Source: Cytophagaceae bacterium
Lineage (GTDB): Bacteria > Bacteroidota > Bacteroidia > Cytophagales > Spirosomataceae
Reading direction: 5' to 3'
DNA length: 64,000 nucleotides
Assembly (NCBI GenBank): GCA_016722655.1
Contig: JADKIR010000005.1
Span: forward strand, 1,240,001-1,304,000
The notes beneath the pieces were generated by a model. It was not told where the DNA came from. It saw nothing but the letters and a program-made list of their open reading frames with translations, and made no database searches. The number at the start of each line of letters is the position of its first letter. Position 1 is the first letter of the stretch. Both the position numbers and the translations under genes were made by a program. Below are positions 27,041-36,053 of the stretch, one piece after another.

Positions 27041-30000
27041 ATGGCCTCTATTAAACCACGTAAATCACTCAATCCGGCTTTTCTCAAAATAAAACCCGGC
27101 AGGGCTGCCATAGAATTATTTAAAGCCAAACTCATAGAATTACTCGATCTGACCGACAACAATAAATCTGAAGAATTTCACAAGAATCTCCTTTCCGAAT
27201 TTCTGAAACGCACCGGATTTGAAGGCAGGTTCTTTATCAATACCAAAGACCGCAATGACCTCGTAATTCATACCGAACATTCGCCTGATACCCCCGTGGG
27301 CGTGATTATCGAAACCAAAAAGCCCGGCAATAAAACTGAGATGCCCCGTGAAGGACAGCTCAACAGCAAAGCCGTTCAGGAACTGGTATTGTATTTTTTA
27401 AGAGAAAGAATCACCGGCAAAAACAATTCGGTAAAATACCTCATCGCCACCGACATACACGAGTGGATTATATTTGATGCTCAGGAATTTGAGCGGGAAT
27501 TTGCTCAAAACAAAGACCTAGTAAAACAGTTTAAAGACTTTGAAGAAGGTCGCCTGAGCAATTCCAATACCGACCATTTTTATAAGGAAATCGCCCGGCC
27601 GATACTTGAAAAAGTACAGGATAGCCTGGAATACACCTATTTCAATATCCATGAATATGAAAAGGCACTGCGAAATACCGACAAAGCCGACGACCGACAG
27701 CTAATCGTATTATTTAAGCTGCTTTCGGCTGAGCACCTGCTCAAGCTACCTTTTGCCAACGACAGCAACTCACTCAACAAGAATTTTTACAATGAGTTGC
27801 TGCACATCATAGGCCTGGAACAGGTGAGCGACAAAGGCAAAAAGCTGATTCAACGCAAGCCAGAAGGAAAGCGGGATGCTGCTTCTCTGTTGGAAAATAC
27901 TATTGCCCAGCTGGATACGCTCAATAAAATCTCCCGGCTGCCCAACCGCAGTGCCTATGGCAATACCGAAGAAGAGGTACATTTCAATGTGGCTCTGGAG
28001 CTGTGTATCACCTGGATCAACCGCATCTTGTTTTTGAAGCTACTCGAAGCACAGCTGTTGGCCTATCATAGTGGTGACCGCAGCTATGCTTTCCTCAATA
28101 CCGCCCGTATCAAGGACTACGACAAACTCAACAAACTGTTTTTTCAGGTATTGGCCCGCAAAACATCTGAACGTAGCCCGGAAATCAATGCCGAGTTTGG
28201 GAAAATTCCTTATCTCAACAGTTCGCTGTTTTCCGATACCGAGCTGGAGCAAGTTTGCCTTTTTGTGAGCAACCTTGAAGACGACATGCAGCTGCCCATC
28301 CACTCCGGTACTGTACTGAAAGATAACACCGGTAAGAAACGTGGCGGTAAGCTCAATGCCATAGATTACCTCTTTGAGTTTCTCGATGCCTACGATTTTA
28401 GTTCTGAAGGCAAGGAAGAAATAGAGGAAGACAACAAAAACCTCATCAATGCTTCGGTGTTGGGGCTGATATTTGAGAAAATCAACGGCTATCGCGACGG
28501 CTCGTTTTTCACGCCGGGTTTTATCACGATGTATATGTGCCGCGAGACACTCCGTCGTGCGGTGGTACAGAAGTTTAACGAAGCCAAAGGCTGGAATGTG
28601 GCCGACCTCGGGGAACTGTATGACAAGATAGAAGACCGCAACGAAGCCAACGCCCTCATCAACAGCCTGCATATCGTGGACCCTGCGGTGGGCAGCGGGC
28701 ATTTTCTGGTTTCGGCTCTCAATGAGCTCATCGCCATTAAGCATGAACTTCGCATTTTGCAGGATCGCAATGGCCGCAGGCTCAAAGAATATGACATTCA
28801 GGTGGTCAACGACGAACTGGTGGTATTGGACGAAGAAGGGCGTTTGTTTGAATATCGCCCCGCCAACCCCGAAAGCCAGCGGGTGCAGGAAACGCTCTTC
28901 CATGAAAAACAAACACTGATAGAAAACTGCCTTTTCGGGGTGGACATCAACCCCAATTCCGTAAAAATATGCCAGCTCCGTCTCTGGATCGAGCTCCTCA
29001 AAAACGCCTATTACAAAACCAACTCCCCATCTCCTGTGGAGAAGGGGCCGGGGGGTGAGGTTCAACTCGAAACCCTCCCCAATATCGACATCAACATCAA
29101 ATGCGGCAACTCGCTCATATCGAGGTTTGAATTGGATGCTGACCTCTCGGTGGCTTTACGGAAAAGCAAGTTTACGATAGACGCTTACAAAGTGGCCGTG
29201 GACACTTACCGAAACGCCAAAAACAAGGCCGAAAAGCGGGAGATGGAAAGCCTGATCAATGCCATCAAGTCAGACTTCAGAACCGAAATCAACAAAAACG
29301 ACCCGAAACTCAAGCGGCTCGACCGACTTTCGACCGAGCTTTATCATAAATATACCTCTAACCAGCTTTTTGATACCAAACTCACCAAGGCTCAGCTCAA
29401 AGACCGCAAAACACTGGAAGACGAGATCAACAAACTGAGCAATGATGTAGAAGAAATCAAAAGCAACCGCATCTTTGAAAATGCCTTTGAGTGGCGGTTT
29501 GAGTTTCCCGAAGTGCTCAATGACGAAGGTGCCTTTGTGGGCTTCGATGTGGTGATTGGGAACCCGCCGTATATCAGACAGGAGGAATTTAAGGATATAA
29601 AGGATTATTTATCAAACCATTATGTAACTTATTCAGGCACAAGTGATTTATATGTATATTTCGTAGATTTGAGCTTCAAACTCATGAAACCGGAAGCCAA
29701 TTTTACATTCATTATGCCAAATAAATGGATGCAGGCTGGCTATGGAAAAAATCTTAGAAAGTTGTTTTTAGAGCAAAATCTCAATGAAATTATTGACTTT
29801 GGTGATTTACAAGTATTCGATGAAGCCACCACTTATCCCTGTATTCTGATCGCTTCAAAAGAAGAGTCAAAAAATGATTTTAACTTCACAAAGGTCAAAG
29901 AATTAAAAACTGAAAGATTCTCTTATTACGTAAGGTCAAATTCAACCAAATATGATTTTAATAATTTGGATTCAGAGACTTGGATTTTAACTGATAGTAA

Positions 30001-30880
30001 GGAACAAATGCTATTGAAAAAGTTAAAAGAAAAATCGAAACCTTTAGAGAATTATTTAAATGGGAGCTCTTTCAGAGGAATTTTAACTGGCTTATCAGAG
30101 GCTTTCATCATTGATCAAACTACCAGAGACAGCTTGATTCAAAAACATGAAAGTAGTAGAGAACTGATAAAACCATTTCTATTAGGCAGGAATATCAAGC
30201 CCTTTGCCAGTGAAGAAAACACGCACTTTTTAATCCTTATTCCAAAAGGTTTTACTATCAAAAGGAACATTCCTCAATCAAAGAAAAATATAGTAGAAGA
30301 AGATTTCCCGAGATATGGCAATATGCCGTTTGATGAAGCATGGGATTGGTTTAAAAGGAATTATCCCGCTATAGCAGAACATTTGAAGCCTTTCAAAGAA
30401 AAAGCCGAAGTCAGAACCGACAAAGGCGATTTTTGGTGGGAACTGAGGGCATGCGATTACTATGATCAATTTGTTAAGCCCAAAATACTTTATCAGAAAT
30501 TTCAAGTCAAGCCGTGTTTCATTTATGAAAATACAGGCAAACTATGCAATGATTCCATGTGGATGATTCCCAAAAATGATGTAGCATTAGTTGGTCTGCT
30601 GAATTCAAAAATGGGATGGTATTTAATATCAAAATATTGCACGGCTATTCAAAATGGCTATCAACTGATTTGGAAATATTTTGGTCAGATTCCTATACCA
30701 GTTGATTTTCAAGACAATAATTCAGAAATCAAATCAAAAACTTTAAAAATTATCGACCTCAAAAAACAAGACCCCACCGCCGACACCACAGCATTGGAAG
30801 CCGAAATCGACCGCATGGTGTATGAGCTTTATGGGCTTACCGAGGAAGAAATTGCTTTGGTTGAGGGGAGTGTACACTAA
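27041..30880 (+). CDS. Fused type IIG-like restriction-modification enzyme (Eco57I/TaqI-type methylase)
   Basis: This large fused enzyme (about 1279 aa) both methylates and probably cuts DNA. The N-terminal part has a PD-(D/E)XK-like core with VGVIIETKKPG (Glu and Lys near residues 91 and 93). The methylase has motif I DPAVGSGHFL at about 547 and motif IV NPPYIRQEEF at about 841, an adenine-N6 type signature. A target-recognition domain follows. The ATG at 27041 is preferred, though a TTG at 27014 is open. A palindromic repeat is inserted in frame near residues 661-674. The segment after the NPPY motif is visibly more A+T-rich than the rest. Downstream, 12 bp away, is a membrane protein gene. 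Confidence 0.88.
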   Translation: MASIKPRKSLNPAFLKIKPGRAAIELFKAKLIELLDLTDNNKSEEFHKNLLSEFLKRTGFEGRFFINTKDRNDLVIHTEHSPDTPVGVIIETKKPGNKTEMPREGQLNSKAVQELVLYFLRERITGKNNSVKYLIATDIHEWIIFDAQEFEREFAQNKDLVKQFKDFEEGRLSNSNTDHFYKEIARPILEKVQDSLEYTYFNIHEYEKALRNTDKADDRQLIVLFKLLSAEHLLKLPFANDSNSLNKNFYNELLHIIGLEQVSDKGKKLIQRKPEGKRDAASLLENTIAQLDTLNKISRLPNRSAYGNTEEEVHFNVALELCITWINRILFLKLLEAQLLAYHSGDRSYAFLNTARIKDYDKLNKLFFQVLARKTSERSPEINAEFGKIPYLNSSLFSDTELEQVCLFVSNLEDDMQLPIHSGTVLKDNTGKKRGGKLNAIDYLFEFLDAYDFSSEGKEEIEEDNKNLINASVLGLIFEKINGYRDGSFFTPGFITMYMCRETLRRAVVQKFNEAKGWNVADLGELYDKIEDRNEANALINSLHIVDPAVGSGHFLVSALNELIAIKHELRILQDRNGRRLKEYDIQVVNDELVVLDEEGRLFEYRPANPESQRVQETLFHEKQTLIENCLFGVDINPNSVKICQLRLWIELLKNAYYKTNSPSPVEKGPGGEVQLETLPNIDINIKCGNSLISRFELDADLSVALRKSKFTIDAYKVAVDTYRNAKNKAEKREMESLINAIKSDFRTEINKNDPKLKRLDRLSTELYHKYTSNQLFDTKLTKAQLKDRKTLEDEINKLSNDVEEIKSNRIFENAFEWRFEFPEVLNDEGAFVGFDVVIGNPPYIRQEEFKDIKDYLSNHYVTYSGTSDLYVYFVDLSFKLMKPEANFTFIMPNKWMQAGYGKNLRKLFLEQNLNEIIDFGDLQVFDEATTYPCILIASKEESKNDFNFTKVKELKTERFSYYVRSNSTKYDFNNLDSETWILTDSKEQMLLKKLKEKSKPLENYLNGSSFRGILTGLSEAFIIDQTTRDSLIQKHESSRELIKPFLLGRNIKPFASEENTHFLILIPKGFTIKRNIPQSKKNIVEEDFPRYGNMPFDEAWDWFKRNYPAIAEHLKPFKEKAEVRTDKGDFWWELRACDYYDQFVKPKILYQKFQVKPCFIYENTGKLCNDSMWMIPKNDVALVGLLNSKMGWYLISKYCTAIQNGYQLIWKYFGQIPIPVDFQDNNSEIKSKTLKIIDLKKQDPTADTTALEAEIDRMVYELYGLTEEEIALVEGSVH
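29021..29062. repeat. Palindromic REP-like element inside the methylase reading frame
   Basis: CCCCATCTCC and GGAGAAGGGG (29025-29047) pair over 10 bases with one mismatch around a 3-nt loop and are followed by a G-run. The element is translated as SPSPVEKGPGGEV between two methylase-domain segments without breaking the frame. Confidence 0.75.
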
Positions 30881-30892
30881 ACTTTTGAGAAT

Positions 30893-32401
30893 ATGACGGC
30901 TGCTGAATTTGTAAACGCTCTTAAAAACCCAAGAGAACATACTATTGTTGAAACTGCGAATGGTCCTATTATAAGATTTGATGGTGCAACCTTGCATGAT
31001 TGTCATGTATTTGAAGAGATAGAAATTAATTATGGTGTTGTTTTTCAAGGTGTTACCTTTGGGAATTTTACACTTCAAAAACTTAAAGCAAATGGTTTTG
31101 TCAGATTTAAAAATTGCAATTCTTATGAAAATACTATCTTCAATGTTTCGATTGAAACCCCATTTGACATTATTATTGACCAAAATTTCCTTTTTGAAGG
31201 AAGAGTAGAATTTCGAAATTGTACATGTAATTCGTTTAAAATGTTTGGAGGCGAATTCAATGGTGGAATTAATTTTTTATCAAATTCATTTAATATTTTT
31301 TATTTCACAGGAAATTCCAAAATAAAAAATGATATTATTTTTACTTCAAATACAGTAGGACGATTTTCACTAAATGGCGGAAAAATAGAAAATATTAAGT
31401 TTGGATCAGGCAACACCCAAATTCTTTCATTTTCTAAAGATATCGAAATCAACAATTGTCAGATTAGGGGTGGTCGTTTTAAAACCATAGCATTTAATAC
31501 TTCAAATGTCAGAAATATTAATAACAATTTACTTTTTGAGCCTGACCTTGAACCTTTAATAATAGAAATACTTGATATAAATAACATTAAAAATGGATTT
31601 TTAGGTTTAAGTGAAATTTGTAATATAGGTGAAATTCAATTCAACTATGGTTTTATCTCCAAAGATACAATTGTTGATATTAGTAAAATAACTGTAAATT
31701 CCCTGACTTTTTACAATTTTATCAATTATGGCCAAATTAACTTTAAGTCTTTTACTTGCCGAGAACAATTACACTTTATTGACTCTGATATCGGAAAAGT
31801 TACATTTATAGGTTGTGATTTCCAAAATGCATTAATTGACTTTAAAAGCTCCAAGATTATCGAAGCATTTATAATTGGGGGTAAGTTTCCTGAAAAATTT
31901 ATCAATAAGGAAAATTTGGATAAACAGGGTGCCTATAGCCAAATCAAAAAAATCTACGAAAACCGCGGCTCACAAAAAGATGCTTTAGAGTATTATTCTC
32001 TTGAAATGAACGCCTTAGATGAGTCTCTCCCATGGAAAAGTAACAGATGGGAAAAAATAAATTTATGCCTAAATAAATTTAGCACAAATCATGGAGTAGA
32101 TTGGAAACAAGGCTTAAAATCAACTTTTTACGTTTCTGCCGGTTTCTTTTTTCTCTATATTGTTTCATTGTGGTCATACACACCCAATCTATTAAAATTA
32201 GAATATTGGTGTGAGTTTTTCAATGTGCTTTCACAATATTTTGATTTCATCAATCCTGCTCACAAAACAGATATTGTGGCGGAAAAACTATCGGTTGAAC
32301 CTAATCCGGTCTCCCGTACCATCGAAGGCCTCAGCCGCATATTCATCGCCTATTTTATTTATCAGTTGATCCAGGCTTTCAGGAAGCATGGGAAGAAGTA
32401 A
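30893..32401 (+). CDS. Beta-solenoid-like protein with C-terminal membrane segments, 502 aa
   Basis: I do not recognise a named family. Residues about 25-340 are an irregular repeat of short strands with Phe/Asn/Gly turns (for example FGNFTLQKLKANGFVRFKNC and GQINFKSFTCREQLHFID), like pentapeptide or other right-handed beta-solenoid proteins. A helical linker (KIYENRGSQKDALEYYSLEM) is followed by two hydrophobic segments, about residues 410-430 and 475-495. The C-terminus ends in basic residues. The solenoid has no signal peptide and is probably cytoplasmic. The gene starts 12 bp after the restriction-modification gene, so the two are likely co-transcribed. Confidence 0.75.
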   Translation: MTAAEFVNALKNPREHTIVETANGPIIRFDGATLHDCHVFEEIEINYGVVFQGVTFGNFTLQKLKANGFVRFKNCNSYENTIFNVSIETPFDIIIDQNFLFEGRVEFRNCTCNSFKMFGGEFNGGINFLSNSFNIFYFTGNSKIKNDIIFTSNTVGRFSLNGGKIENIKFGSGNTQILSFSKDIEINNCQIRGGRFKTIAFNTSNVRNINNNLLFEPDLEPLIIEILDINNIKNGFLGLSEICNIGEIQFNYGFISKDTIVDISKITVNSLTFYNFINYGQINFKSFTCREQLHFIDSDIGKVTFIGCDFQNALIDFKSSKIIEAFIIGGKFPEKFINKENLDKQGAYSQIKKIYENRGSQKDALEYYSLEMNALDESLPWKSNRWEKINLCLNKFSTNHGVDWKQGLKSTFYVSAGFFFLYIVSLWSYTPNLLKLEYWCEFFNVLSQYFDFINPAHKTDIVAEKLSVEPNPVSRTIEGLSRIFIAYFIYQLIQAFRKHGKK

Positions 32402-32438
32402 GAAGGATAATTCTGCATATTGTTTTTATTCTTTCCTG

Positions 32439-32750
32439 CATCTCGACTGTCGCTTGATGTGACAAACCACTGTCTGTTCGAGCGTTAGTCGAGAACACGT
32501 CTTCAAAAGCTAATTTTAACTCGTTCAATAAAAATACTAGAGCACTCTCATCTCGACTACCGCACGATGTGACACCCGTATGTCAGTTCGAGCGTTAGTC
32601 GAGAACACGATTTCAAAAGCTAATTTTAACTCGTTCAAAAAAACACTAGAGCACTCTCATCTCGACTACCGCTCGATGTGACAAACCACTGTCAGTTCGA
32701 GCGTCAGTCGAGAACATATTTTCAAAAGCTAAATTTTAACTTTGTTCTAA
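32439..32750. repeat. Three tandem copies of an about 110-bp unit with a long hairpin
   Basis: Copies start at 32439, 32549 and 32658. Each contains TCTCGACT paired with AGTCGAGA. Inside that, in the third copy, CGCTCGA pairs perfectly with TCGAGCG, and TGACA pairs with TGTCA. Copies 1 and 2 carry one-base mismatches in the middle stem. Spacers between hairpins are also conserved (TTCAAAAGCTAA, ACTAGAGCACTCTCAT). It resembles dispersed Bacteroidota palindromic repeats. It fills the gap between the membrane protein and the GIY-YIG gene. Confidence 0.88.
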
Positions 32751-32770
32751 ATTCAAAGCTCACACAAAAA

Positions 32771-33091
32771 TCATTTTTCTCTTTTATAATTCTTCGAATT
32801 GGTTTCATTTCGGCATTTTGCTAGGTCATGAAGTCTATCCCAGTTTTTTTCAAAAAGGGCTTGTTTCTTTTTACTTGACAACTTTTTAATTTTTTTTTCG
32901 AATTCAATGCATTGGTTTACATCCGTAAATTCTTCAAAAAATTGAAGTTCAATAGGTCTTCTGGAAAAAGTGTAAGAATCTTCATTGGTGCCAGACTCAT
33001 GCTCCCAAAACCTCCTTTCCAGATTATTTGTCATCCCAGTGTAGTATGTTCCATCAGAGCATTTTAAGATGTAGTGGTAGTAGATTTTCAT
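32771..33091 (-). CDS. GIY-YIG nuclease-domain protein
   Basis: This is a 106-aa single-domain member of the UvrC-type GIY-YIG superfamily (YhbQ/URI-like). The hallmark YYHYILKCSDGTYYTGMTNN supplies the two Tyr strands. ERRFWEHESG carries the Arg and His, and VNQCIEFEKKIKKLS the metal-binding Glu region. Members nick or cleave DNA, but many small ones have unknown roles. It ends 20 bp from the triple hairpin repeat. Confidence 0.9.
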   Translation of the reverse strand: MKIYYHYILKCSDGTYYTGMTNNLERRFWEHESGTNEDSYTFSRRPIELQFFEEFTDVNQCIEFEKKIKKLSSKKKQALFEKNWDRLHDLAKCRNETNSKNYKREK

Positions 33092-33514
33092 AGTGTTTTT
33101 TTAATGGAGTTTAAATATCCTAAAATTTCGGAATCTTTAGAAAAAATAGTTGTCAAAAAGCTATAATTATAATTAGAGAGGATCAGTCAATTTGAGTGTT
33201 AGCAGACGGCCTTCCTATCATTCACCAGAGGGTCTATTGAGATATCTAATTAAAAAATGCATCAGCAATTGCCGTTTTAATTCAAAATTCAACATTTAGT
33301 CTGGTTGTAAAATCATATATTAAATTTCCAAAAAAAAAGCGGGTCTTTTAAGCAAATTCTTCATTCTATCCCCAAAAAAGCAATTCTATCCCAGAAATTT
33401 TGAGGGTTTTGGCCTTCCAAATAGTTTTGATCCATGATCGGAATCAAAAGCCTTTATCATTTTAAGCCCTTTTTTTTTACTCAAACAAACTCGGCGGAGT
33501 TACGCATTAAAATC
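33092..33514. other. Non-coding gap upstream of the collagen-like lipoprotein
   Basis: A+T-rich with no credible gene. Near 33425-33452, TTTTGATCC and GGAATCAAAA form a short imperfect hairpin that may lie in the leader of the next gene. Nothing else stands out. Confidence 0.5.
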
Positions 33515-34099
33515 ATGAAAAAATTACGTTTCTTTTCAGCAATTCTTCTCACAATTTTTGTAGGCATTAGTTTAACATTCACTTCTTGTGAAGGACCGGC
33601 CGGTGCGGATGGTGCAGTTGGACCCGCTGGTCCTGCAGGCCCACAAGGACCTACTGGTGCTACTGGAGCAGCCGGTCAAAATTTTACTGTTACACAATTT
33701 ACCTTTGCCAACCGGACTTGGGCTAATACCGTAGGTAATCAACAAAACTTTGCTTTTACAAACGTAACAGGTCAGACATTGGCTTCGAGTGCCATCGTTA
33801 CATATTTAGGAATTGCTAACCCAAACGGTGCAGATTTTAATTGGTTTTTGGTTCCTGGTTTAGTAAAAGCAGGTCCAACAGATTTTGGTCAATATAATAC
33901 TTGGGTGAATGTTAATCCTGCAATGGCAACTGGTAATCTTTTAGCAATTCGCCGAGAATCACTTGGTACATCTGGAGCCTTTACCGCACCAGTCCGTGTA
34001 ATTATTATCCCTGCCAATGACCTCCGCAATGGACGCAAAGCACCAGTAGATTTCTCAGACTATAATGCCGTGAAAGCCTATTACAACTTGAAAGATTGA
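33515..34099 (+). CDS. Lipoprotein with a short collagen-like repeat, 194 aa
   Basis: I chose the ATG at 33515, giving MKKLRFFSAILLTIF and a lipobox ending at TSC (about Cys25). Earlier in-frame codons add 27 non-signal residues. Right after the Cys come about eight Gly-X-Y triplets (GPAGADGAVGPAGPAGPQGP and on). The rest is a beta-rich domain of unknown type. It is probably surface-exposed, with the triplets as a stalk. This layout is frequent in Bacteroidota. The function is unknown. Confidence 0.82.
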   Translation: MKKLRFFSAILLTIFVGISLTFTSCEGPAGADGAVGPAGPAGPQGPTGATGAAGQNFTVTQFTFANRTWANTVGNQQNFAFTNVTGQTLASSAIVTYLGIANPNGADFNWFLVPGLVKAGPTDFGQYNTWVNVNPAMATGNLLAIRRESLGTSGAFTAPVRVIIIPANDLRNGRKAPVDFSDYNAVKAYYNLKD

Positions 34100-34175
34100 G
34101 AAAGGCGGAGGACAATAGCCATGAAACTGATTGTTGTTTTTAGTAGTTATACAATAAATTACATCTTATAACCTA

Positions 34176-34216
34176 ACACCTTTTCCTCTTCCATTTGAAA
34201 GGAAAAGGTGTTTTTT
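34176..34216 (+). terminator. Intrinsic terminator after the collagen-like lipoprotein gene
   Basis: ACACCTTTTCC pairs with GGAAAAGGTGT around a 14-nt loop, followed by six Ts. Confidence 0.85.
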
Positions 34217-34241
34217 AAAATTCAAGTAATGCCTTGCATTT

Positions 34242-36047
34242 ATGTTCAAAATACTGTTTAAAACATCTTTCTTCCTATCGGTTTCTTTAACAGTATTTGG
34301 TCAACCGCTTAGTTTACCCAAACATGAGGTGGATGAACTTAAACTAAAATTGACAGTTTATGCCGAAGACACCAATCGGGTTATCAATTTGTGGCGATTG
34401 GCGAGGTATCACACCATGACAGCACCTCGCCAGGCGGTGATCTATGCTAATGAATCAATTTCACTGGCCAGAAAACTCAATTTCACCTATGGTGAGTTGG
34501 TTTCCTTACAAGCTTTAAGTTTTGTAACGACCATTACCGGTGATTGGCAAGAAGGAATGCGGACTGCCTATGAAGGCTTGAAAATCAGTCAGGAAAAATA
34601 CCCTAAATTAGAAATCGTATTTTACAATTTGATAGCCCTAGTTTATGAAAAACAAAACGATAGTAAACAGCGGCTCGAATGGCTTTTGAAAGCCAAAAAT
34701 GATCCGGAAATTGAGTATCTGCCTAACCATGGTAAATGGTTGATCTACCATAATCTTGGCGAGGTTTATGAAAATCTCAATGACTTTGAAAATGCCATGT
34801 ATTATGGTAAAATAATTAATAAAGCGTGCCGGAAATTAAATATCCCAATCGAAGTATCGTATGCCAATGCGATAATGGGAAGAGTGGAAAATAAACGAAA
34901 AAACTATGCTGAGGCATTGAAATACCTAAAAATCGCCACTCATTTTTCTAATAAATTTGGTAATCCTTTTTTAGAATCGGAGCAGTCAGTTGATCTGGCT
35001 TCCGTTTTTCATGCCATTAATCAGCCGGACTCGGCAGTTTATTATGCCGAAAAAGCTCTGAGTGGTGGCCGGGAATTCAAAAATTTAGTCCTGACGGCAG
35101 CATCGGCTAAACTTTTGGCTCAAATTTATGAGAAAAGTAATCCTTCAAAATCAATAACTTACCTAAAGATTTTTAATGCTGCCAATGATAGTCTTTACAC
35201 AGCTTCAAGAATTATTCAAACACAAAATATTGTTAAGGCCGAAGAACAACGGAAACGTGATTTATTAGAAGCCAGAAAAGATTATGACAACTCCATCAGG
35301 CAAAATTCACTTATTGGTTTTCTAATATTTTTGGGAATTTTAGCCATCATTTTAATACAGAATAACCGTCAGAAAAATAAAGCAAATGCAGTTTTACAAA
35401 GCAAAAATGTAGAAATAAGCCGCCAAAAAGAAGAAATTGAAAAGGCAATTGAGCAAAAACAAGTCTTGCTGTCAGAATTACAGCACCGCGTAAAAAATAA
35501 CCTGCAATACGTGATCAGTATTTTGGAAATTCAAAAAGAATCAATCGATTACAGCAATATTGATGACTTGATTCGGAACAATCAAAACAGGATTCATTCG
35601 ATAGCGATGTTGCACAAAAAACTGAGCATCAATGACAGTGTCAATGACGTAAATCTGAATCAATATGTAAATGATCTCTCTGAACTCGTAAAGGAATCGT
35701 ATGATAATAAATCGAAGAATGTGAGTATGTTTATCACTTGTGAAATCGAAACATTGCATCTTTCAAAGGCTCTGCCCCTGGGTTTGATAATTGTAGAATT
35801 GGTCAGCAACAGCATGAAGCACGCCTTTAAAAACCAGCCCAATGGCATTATTAGTATAGAAATTATTCCCGATGAAAATTCAGAAAAGAACCTCTTAAAT
35901 TATATTGACAATGGAGAAGGTTTTGATTTTAATAATGTAAAAACCAAAGGCCTCGGAGTAGAAATAATGAAAGGTTTGATTGACCAGCTTAATGGGATTA
36001 TAGAAACTCAATCCAAAAGGGGGTTTGAACTTAAAATCTATTTTTAG
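34242..36047 (+). CDS. TPR-containing sensor histidine kinase (HisKA_2 type)
   Basis: This is a 601-aa sensor kinase. After a signal-like start come TPR-like helices (about 25-320), one membrane segment (SLIGFLIFLGILAIILIQ, about 352-370), a coiled-coil, and the HisKA_2 motif ELQHRVKNNLQYVISILE with the phospho-acceptor His415. A HATPase_c domain follows (VELVSNSMKHAF N-box, YIDNGEGFDF G1-box). Sensing would be by the exported TPR part. The response regulator starts 6 bp downstream. Confidence 0.92.
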   Translation: MFKILFKTSFFLSVSLTVFGQPLSLPKHEVDELKLKLTVYAEDTNRVINLWRLARYHTMTAPRQAVIYANESISLARKLNFTYGELVSLQALSFVTTITGDWQEGMRTAYEGLKISQEKYPKLEIVFYNLIALVYEKQNDSKQRLEWLLKAKNDPEIEYLPNHGKWLIYHNLGEVYENLNDFENAMYYGKIINKACRKLNIPIEVSYANAIMGRVENKRKNYAEALKYLKIATHFSNKFGNPFLESEQSVDLASVFHAINQPDSAVYYAEKALSGGREFKNLVLTAASAKLLAQIYEKSNPSKSITYLKIFNAANDSLYTASRIIQTQNIVKAEEQRKRDLLEARKDYDNSIRQNSLIGFLIFLGILAIILIQNNRQKNKANAVLQSKNVEISRQKEEIEKAIEQKQVLLSELQHRVKNNLQYVISILEIQKESIDYSNIDDLIRNNQNRIHSIAMLHKKLSINDSVNDVNLNQYVNDLSELVKESYDNKSKNVSMFITCEIETLHLSKALPLGLIIVELVSNSMKHAFKNQPNGIISIEIIPDENSEKNLLNYIDNGEGFDFNNVKTKGLGVEIMKGLIDQLNGIIETQSKRGFELKIYF

Positions 36048-36053
36048 AAAAAG

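Noticed and set aside
28040..29065. 341-codon minus-strand open frame inside the restriction-modification gene
   Set aside because: It is antisense to conserved methylase motifs, and its product has no recognisable domain. The length reflects the higher G+C of this gene.
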